From Maylandia zebra (Eukaryota > Chordata > Actinopteri > Cichliformes > Cichlidae): a DNA stretch of 64,000 bases. The notes under the pieces were generated by a model. That model was not told the DNA's origin. It saw only the letters and a list, made by a program, of their open reading frames with translations, and ran no database searches. The stretch's first letter is position 1. The number at the start of each line of letters is the position of its first letter. The position numbers and the translations under genes are program-made. Positions 58,442-64,000 of this stretch are shown in pieces. The stretch covers positions 16,379,786 to 16,443,785 of the forward strand of contig NC_135176.1 of assembly GCF_041146795.1 (NCBI RefSeq), written 5' to 3'.

Positions 58442-61400
58442 TAAGTCGCACGACTGTAAACACCCCGTGCTTATTTTTGCTCGGAGGGCTAGCATTGATT
58501 TCCCGAAAAAGTGTCGCACTTATTTTGCTCGTAGGATTTCGGGTCTTGCTGCCGGACTCGGTTCGACCAGCACCATAAATACAGTTTGTTTTTGACTAGG
58601 CCCGCATCACGGCAATGCGCGAAGGAATTTAGCTCGACTCTACATATAAATAGCTGTAACCTCGAAGTTGAGCCACAGTGTTGGAGAGAAAGTGAGGTCA
58701 GAAGGAAGAGACGGTGCGATGGAGATGGATGGAGCAGGTCAAGTCTCTGTGAGTGTTGCTAATGATCCAGTATAGATTTTAGGATTTAAACCAGATCCAC
58801 TGCACTGAGAGATGATATGGACTTGATTTTGAAGGATTTTGTTTTCATTTCTCGCCAAATGTCATTTATTGATGAGCTATTTTTTGTGAGTGTATAGACT
58901 TCAAAAGCAAAGACTCTCACAGCTTTCTAATACATAACATATAATTCTTGTTAACTGATAGCGGAAAAGCTGCAATATTTTAAATTTCTTGTCGTGTTTG
59001 CCCGCTCAGGCTTAAGCTTTTTACCAGTGAAAGTGGACAAATGTACATTTATAATACCAAGGTTTGAAGTCTGATAGTATGATTAATAGCTTTTCATTTC
59101 TAAGTCCACGAGTGACACTGCTGCACACTCATGCAAACACTAATTCTTCAGTATCTTGACTGCTTTCAAGGAATTCACGGCACAGAGGTTGTATTGATAC
59201 TTCAATTCCATTTGCAACACTTCCCATTTTCTCAGTCTCATTGTTGGAGACTTGAGACCTGACAAAAGAAAACAACGGATGGAACAATTAAAAGTGACTG
59301 AGGGATTTCACGCTGTTGTTTCAATTGACCGGTGTCGGATGATTGGATTGTCCTTAAGGCAGTTGGATGGGGGTGTCTTTGTTGGGGTGAATCCCCCTTT
59401 TTCAGCTGCTTGGCCGAAGTTCTTGTACTTTTTTCAAATCCGTTCTAGTTTGCAACCGTTAAAGTTCAGAATTTGCCTGTACTACTGAAGTATGTAAACA
59501 ATGTGCCTCTAATCTGACAGTTTCCGTGTAAAAATAAGTGATGTTTTCAGCATTTATTGGAATTGTCTGCTGCCACTATTGATCTCAGTATCAGAGACTT
59601 CCCACATTTATGGATCTTCAAGTCCGTTTTGCTAAATCTCACCAATCCCTCCCGATCATGTTAACGTGGAGGTTGACACTGCATCAAAGCAGGAAAGCAG
59701 ATCTTACGGCCTTGGCTGTACACTGACTGCTCTAGTTGCTGCTCTCGATGCTGATGCATGTGTGATTGATTCATTACATCTGACCTCTGCTAGGTCTGAA
59801 GAGCGATCAATTTATCAGATCTCTGCCAGAAATACCACTGCCGGCTGTGTGTGTGTGCGTGTCTGACTTTGTGTGTTTTGTCTAAGCGTGAGGTTCCTAT
59901 ACCGTGTGTGTGTGTGTATGTATTTGTTTCTGTAGGTACAGAAAAGCCTATGAATGTAGCACACCGGTATGACCTTCAAGGTTATTTAATAGGACAGAAC
60001 GGAGGAGAAGGAGGAGGAAGGAAGGGAGAGAGGGAGAAATTGAGATGGGAAGTGAACTGAAGCTGAGAAGGACACTAAAGTTGGTCAGTGTGCCTTTGAA
60101 TAACATGTCACAAGTGCAAGGTTTTAATTATTTTGAAACATTTTTGTCTTTTTTTTTTTTTAACATTTTTGCTTGGATGATTGCAGTCTACTAATAAATA
60201 TAACAGCGGTTTCCCGATAGTGGTGAAATAGGTTTAATGTAAGAAAATGATAGAAAAGGTTGAAGTTATTTTAATAACACAATTGTAAGAATCCTCCACA
60301 CTTTGGACGCAAGACGCTCTGCACTTGCAAGTGCACGTACACACGCATGTGCCTTATGTGTGAACCGAGCATCAGCACACGCATTCTCGAATTCACGCTG
60401 CTTTTGTCTGGAAGGTGGCATTGAGCTTATTGTAGCTCCTCCCCTGCAGTCGCAGGCAAGACATTACAGGGTGAAAAGAGAGGCACGCCTCCCTTCATGA
60501 CACACAAACACACACACATACAGTTTTCCGTGTCCCACCAGGAACAGACATGAAAGACCTTTATTCACTTGTGTCAGACAGTTTAAGCGCTCACCTGATT
60601 TTGCTTTTTTTATTTTAAATGTATCTTATTTGTATATTTGTCTCATATTATTTGATTAAGCTACAGATGTTATTAAGAAACTTTATAGAATTGTGTCAGT
60701 GAACTTAAAAGCACGTGTGTGATAGAAAGAACCGCTGTAGTTATCCTTGGTTAGGTCTACCTCATTAATGTTTTATGAAACTTCTCAACAGTGTACATCT
60801 ATGTTCTTTTTTTAGACTTACTCCCACCAAATAAAATCCACTCCCAGAACAGCAGCACAAGGGGATTCTTCTCCTGTGTTGTACTTTCTAGCTTTCCATT
60901 ATTGAATGTATGAAAACTCTTAAAAAAAGCCCCCCCCCACACACGCACTTTTTGCATATCATTGCCCCTCCCAAAAACCCCTCATCTTGCCCTATTCTTT
61001 GCTCACCTCTCACTGATCCTTGGGCAGCTCTCCCTCCCCCATACCCCAGGGGTTTACCACTTGCTCATTGCACATACGCTTGCACATTACAATACTAACC
61101 AGAATCCGTCACATCCCCGCTCCTTTGCACCCCCTTGGCACTCCGCAGCATCATTTTCTGTTTCTATATTCTCTCGAAATAAACACAAGTGACTCAGCTC
61201 GTCTAAGTTGCTCTCAGCTTCTCTTTGTCTGGTCCGTCTCGCCTCTCCTGCTTTATGTCTGACTGTGTATGTCTGCGAGTCTTGGTGAGCTTGTGGCATC
61301 CTCACAGTCCCACGGAGAATTGCACTATCATTGCACCGCTTTGCATTTGAAATGACCTCCTCTTTGTCCCGCCTCATACAGTTTCGCACAGCCAGCTATG

Positions 61401-64000
61401 GAAGAGTTAACATTTTTTTTTCTGCGACAGGAGTGAGGCTAGTGGGTGGAGGGGCTTTACTAATAACAATGCGGTGGTGCTGCTCCCAGCAGCCAGCATG
61501 GACAAACACCCTCTTTTCTGCTCCCCTTACCTCAATAAACCCTTGTCTGGACCTTTGCAAACACGTGTTTTAATGGCACGTAGTTGCTGCTTTTAACCTG
61601 ATGGTTCAGGTTGAATATCCAGAAAGGACTCAGCTTTGTTGTCGTTTTTATTTATTTATTTTTTCCCTCATATTTCCTGCCTTTTTCTTTCATTTCATCT
61701 TAGGTCGGCTTTTGTTGCATTGGTCTTGCTTTTTATGTGCCCCATTCTTACATTTAAAAAAATGTAAAATGTAAAATTGTAGTTTAACCATGTAGATCAC
61801 GTTGCACCATAAAGTTTATTATTATTGTCTGCCCTCACTTTATCCCAGTCCGGCATTACCGACTGCATAGCCTGGTGAAATAGACAGCGAAGCGGGACCG
61901 TGTCCAATTTAGTAGAGATTCATCCCGTGTTTTTGCATAAAAAGCAAGGCTAAAATAAATAAATAAATAAGGAGATGGTAAATCCCATAAATAGATGTGT
62001 GCATGCATGCAGACCTTTTGTTTTGTTTTTGTTTTTTTAAGCCTCATTCCCCCCCCCAGTTAGGAGCTGTTTCTTTGTCTGCCCCTGCTGCAGCGATAGT
62101 CACTGCCTGAGCGTGAGCTGTTGTGTGTGAAGGTGATTCTCGTGTTTGATGATCTTTCATTTCGCATGCACTCGGTGATCACCTTGGTGCTTTATGGGGT
62201 TTTTCGGATCAGAAGTCCTTTTGTTTTTGTTCTGCCTCCCGTGTTGGCAACAATGGGACAAACCTAGCGTGCGAACACGTTTTGATGGATGGATGTGCAT
62301 GTGAACCCATGCCAGCGTTTGACCGTTTTTCATTTGGTTTCACCTAATAAATCTAATTTCTGGCATATTGTGATCTGCTGCTGATTTCATAGCAGGCGCC
62401 AAACGCCGCCTGCCTGCCCGAAATAAGGGAATAAATCAGCTTTTATTGGAGATCATCTGATATTCTCATTCTCCCTTATTCACTCATATATGACCACCCA
62501 CTATGACTCAAGATCCTGTAGAAATCCTGTTACCGATTCCCCTGCGATATAGACTTATTCCCCTCCCCCGGGGTACAAAAAGGTGTCCAACTGTAGGAGT
62601 AGAGTGGGGGGATGAGCTGAGAGGAAATCATTTGGGCAGATGTAGCCTGCTGATGTGCCATCTATAAGGATGAAAATGAGATTGATTACCTCACCCTGCC
62701 CTTATTAACTCTGTATTATTGGGATGAAAGAGAAGAGGGGAGCAAAAGAGACAGAGTTGTTGAGAAAGGCATAACACCAAAGAACTGAAGGGACATCGCT
62801 GAGCTCAGTGTTGTGAGCTAAATTGTGTCAGCGAGGCGATGCTGGTTGATGAGGAGCATGTCTGTAAGCACAGCTATAAAGAAAATCGGTGCAAAACAAC
62901 AATCAAGGAGCTGGAGAAGACTATTTCTGGTTATTTTTGCGCTCCTGTTTGCCTTGCTGTTTCTGTGTGATGGTAATCCCTTTGCTGTGTGCATACTGGG
63001 TTATTGCTCGGTTCACACGTATAAACAGTCGAGCATACTTCAGTGAATCATCACTTGTGAAATTCTGTCTGCAGGTTATCTATTGTGTCTTGTGAAAATG
63101 GAGCGTTTAGCTTATTTCACTCCTATTTCTGTCTGTGTGGTTCGCAGACAGCGATGAGGTGGCGGTAGTGGGGTTGAAAAGGAAGGAATGGATGACTAAT
63201 TCTTAGCTAATTTGTGAATAGGTTTTTTCGCTAAGCTTTATCCTGCTGGATGATTACGTTAAGGAATGCAATATAAAGACAACATCCTCCACCCCCACCA
63301 AATTAGCACAAATATGATAGTTTTTATGTCTTACATCTATCCACGGCTCTAGAACACGGCTTTTCACAAGTTCACACTCTCCAACATGTTCATTGTACAA
63401 GGACACACAAGGGTAATTTCACTGGTGATTAATTGCATGTATGCAAAGACACAGCATGGACTGAATTAGAGAGAGAGAGAAAAAAAGATTTTAAGGATAA
63501 CCGCTCCACTGCATTTTAATGCAAATCTTGCACAATCCAATTTTCAAATGCGGGAACAATCAGGAGTCATAAATTATGTCGTCGCTTTGTCCATTTGAGT
63601 TTTTTCCCCTTTTGCTAATATTGCAATGTGATGGAATTTACATCTCAGCAGAGGTATGTGTGGATGAAAGAGCGATAGGGCATGGGGCAATGAATATATG
63701 TGTGTGTTCCTGGGTTTCCCCTTGGGACCACAGAGCTGTAAAACCTGTCTGCTCTCCAGTGGGGGAGGAGAGAAATAAAGCAAAGTGCCAAAGACAAATG
63801 GCTTCTGTAATAGCCACATGTGCTGCTGGACCAGCAACAAAGACACTGAGGGGGAAGGCTCGTGTTGATGTGTCTACACAGGTGACTGCCTTTGTACTGT
63901 CACATGCGTTCATGCGATACAGAAAATGTAAACCAACTCAGCAACAGAAGAACAAAAAGATATGCCCATCAAATTTCCTTACTTGCTTTCAAAGAAGAAT
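58442..64000. other. No exon recognised; possible long first intron with regulatory DNA
   Basis: ORFs in this stretch are short and lack family motifs. Two blocks look non-repetitive and rich in developmental factor sites. One at about 62,390-62,720 has ATAAATCAGCTTTTATTGG and GAGATTGATTACC. The other at about 63,495-63,650 has an ATGCAAAT octamer, AAATTATG and TTGCTAATATTGC. Conservation would be needed to call them enhancers. (AATA)-type and (CA)-type short repeats are scattered. Confidence 0.4.

Noticed and set aside
62825..63046. ORF with a basic stretch followed by a hydrophobic run (LFLVIFALLFALLFLC) and a GTAATC donor-like site
   Set aside because: It resembles a type II membrane anchor, but there is no acceptor in a usable frame, no recognised family and a stop soon after; one isolated hydrophobic ORF is weak evidence.

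Overview
The window looks like teleost fish nuclear DNA, most likely a percomorph and perhaps a cichlid. This rests on vertebrate split genes with GT-AG introns, many CA/GT microsatellites, several copies of a tRNA-derived fish SINE ending in ACCATTTACCATT, and decayed Penelope-like, Tc1-like, hAT-like, Ty3/gypsy and LINE elements of types common in fish. The species call is an inference from repeat style; no search was run.

Three protein-coding genes can be assembled exon by exon with matching intron phases. (1) paxbp1 (PAX3/7-binding protein, GCFC1), plus strand, 11,744-21,807: 18 coding exons and a complete product of about 913 residues. (2) A HIPK-family protein kinase, minus strand, 40,760-25,359: nine coding exons, about 454 residues, a bare kinase domain behind a short N-terminus, with two exons more than 13 kb upstream of the kinase exons and several changed signature residues. 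(3) slc7a2 (cationic amino acid transporter CAT-2), plus strand, 45,584-54,083: 12 coding positions. Exon 7 exists as two mutually exclusive versions in the same phase, as in mammalian CAT-2A/CAT-2B. The products are about 644 or 643 residues. paxbp1 and the kinase are tail to tail; the kinase and slc7a2 are head to head.

Region by region: 1-11.5 kb has no intact gene. It holds a gypsy gag remnant, a Penelope-like element remnant with RT and GIY-YIG pieces, two SINEs, a clean solo LTR with a 5-bp target duplication, and an hAT-like element. 11.5-22.3 kb is paxbp1, with a LINE remnant carrying a nested SINE in intron 5, a 32-bp poly-C tract at one 3' splice site and a 100-bp GT tract just after one donor. 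22.4-25.3 kb is the tail-to-tail interval with a decayed minisatellite. 25.3-40.8 kb is the kinase gene; its giant intron is full of degenerate repeats, some of which recur at 22.6, 29.5, 32.9-35.6 and 41.9-42.6 kb and form an unassigned repeat family. 45.5-54.1 kb is slc7a2. 54.1-57.1 kb is its 3' flank or UTR, with a Tc1 remnant broken by a second repeat. 58.2-58.45 kb holds a probable promoter and first exon of another plus-strand gene whose remaining exons lie outside the window or were not recognised. 58.5-64 kb has no identifiable exon.

The genes do not form a pathway. paxbp1 acts in the nucleus (chromatin, myogenic transcription, RNA processing), the kinase would phosphorylate nuclear regulators if active, and slc7a2 imports arginine, lysine and ornithine. 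The most unusual sequence features are very short-loop, near-perfect hairpins. One has the slc7a2 stop codon in its loop and another is a 20-bp perfect stem in the slc7a2 3' flank. Next are the divergent kinase with an apparently frame-shifted ancestral last exon and the duplicated slc7a2 exon.
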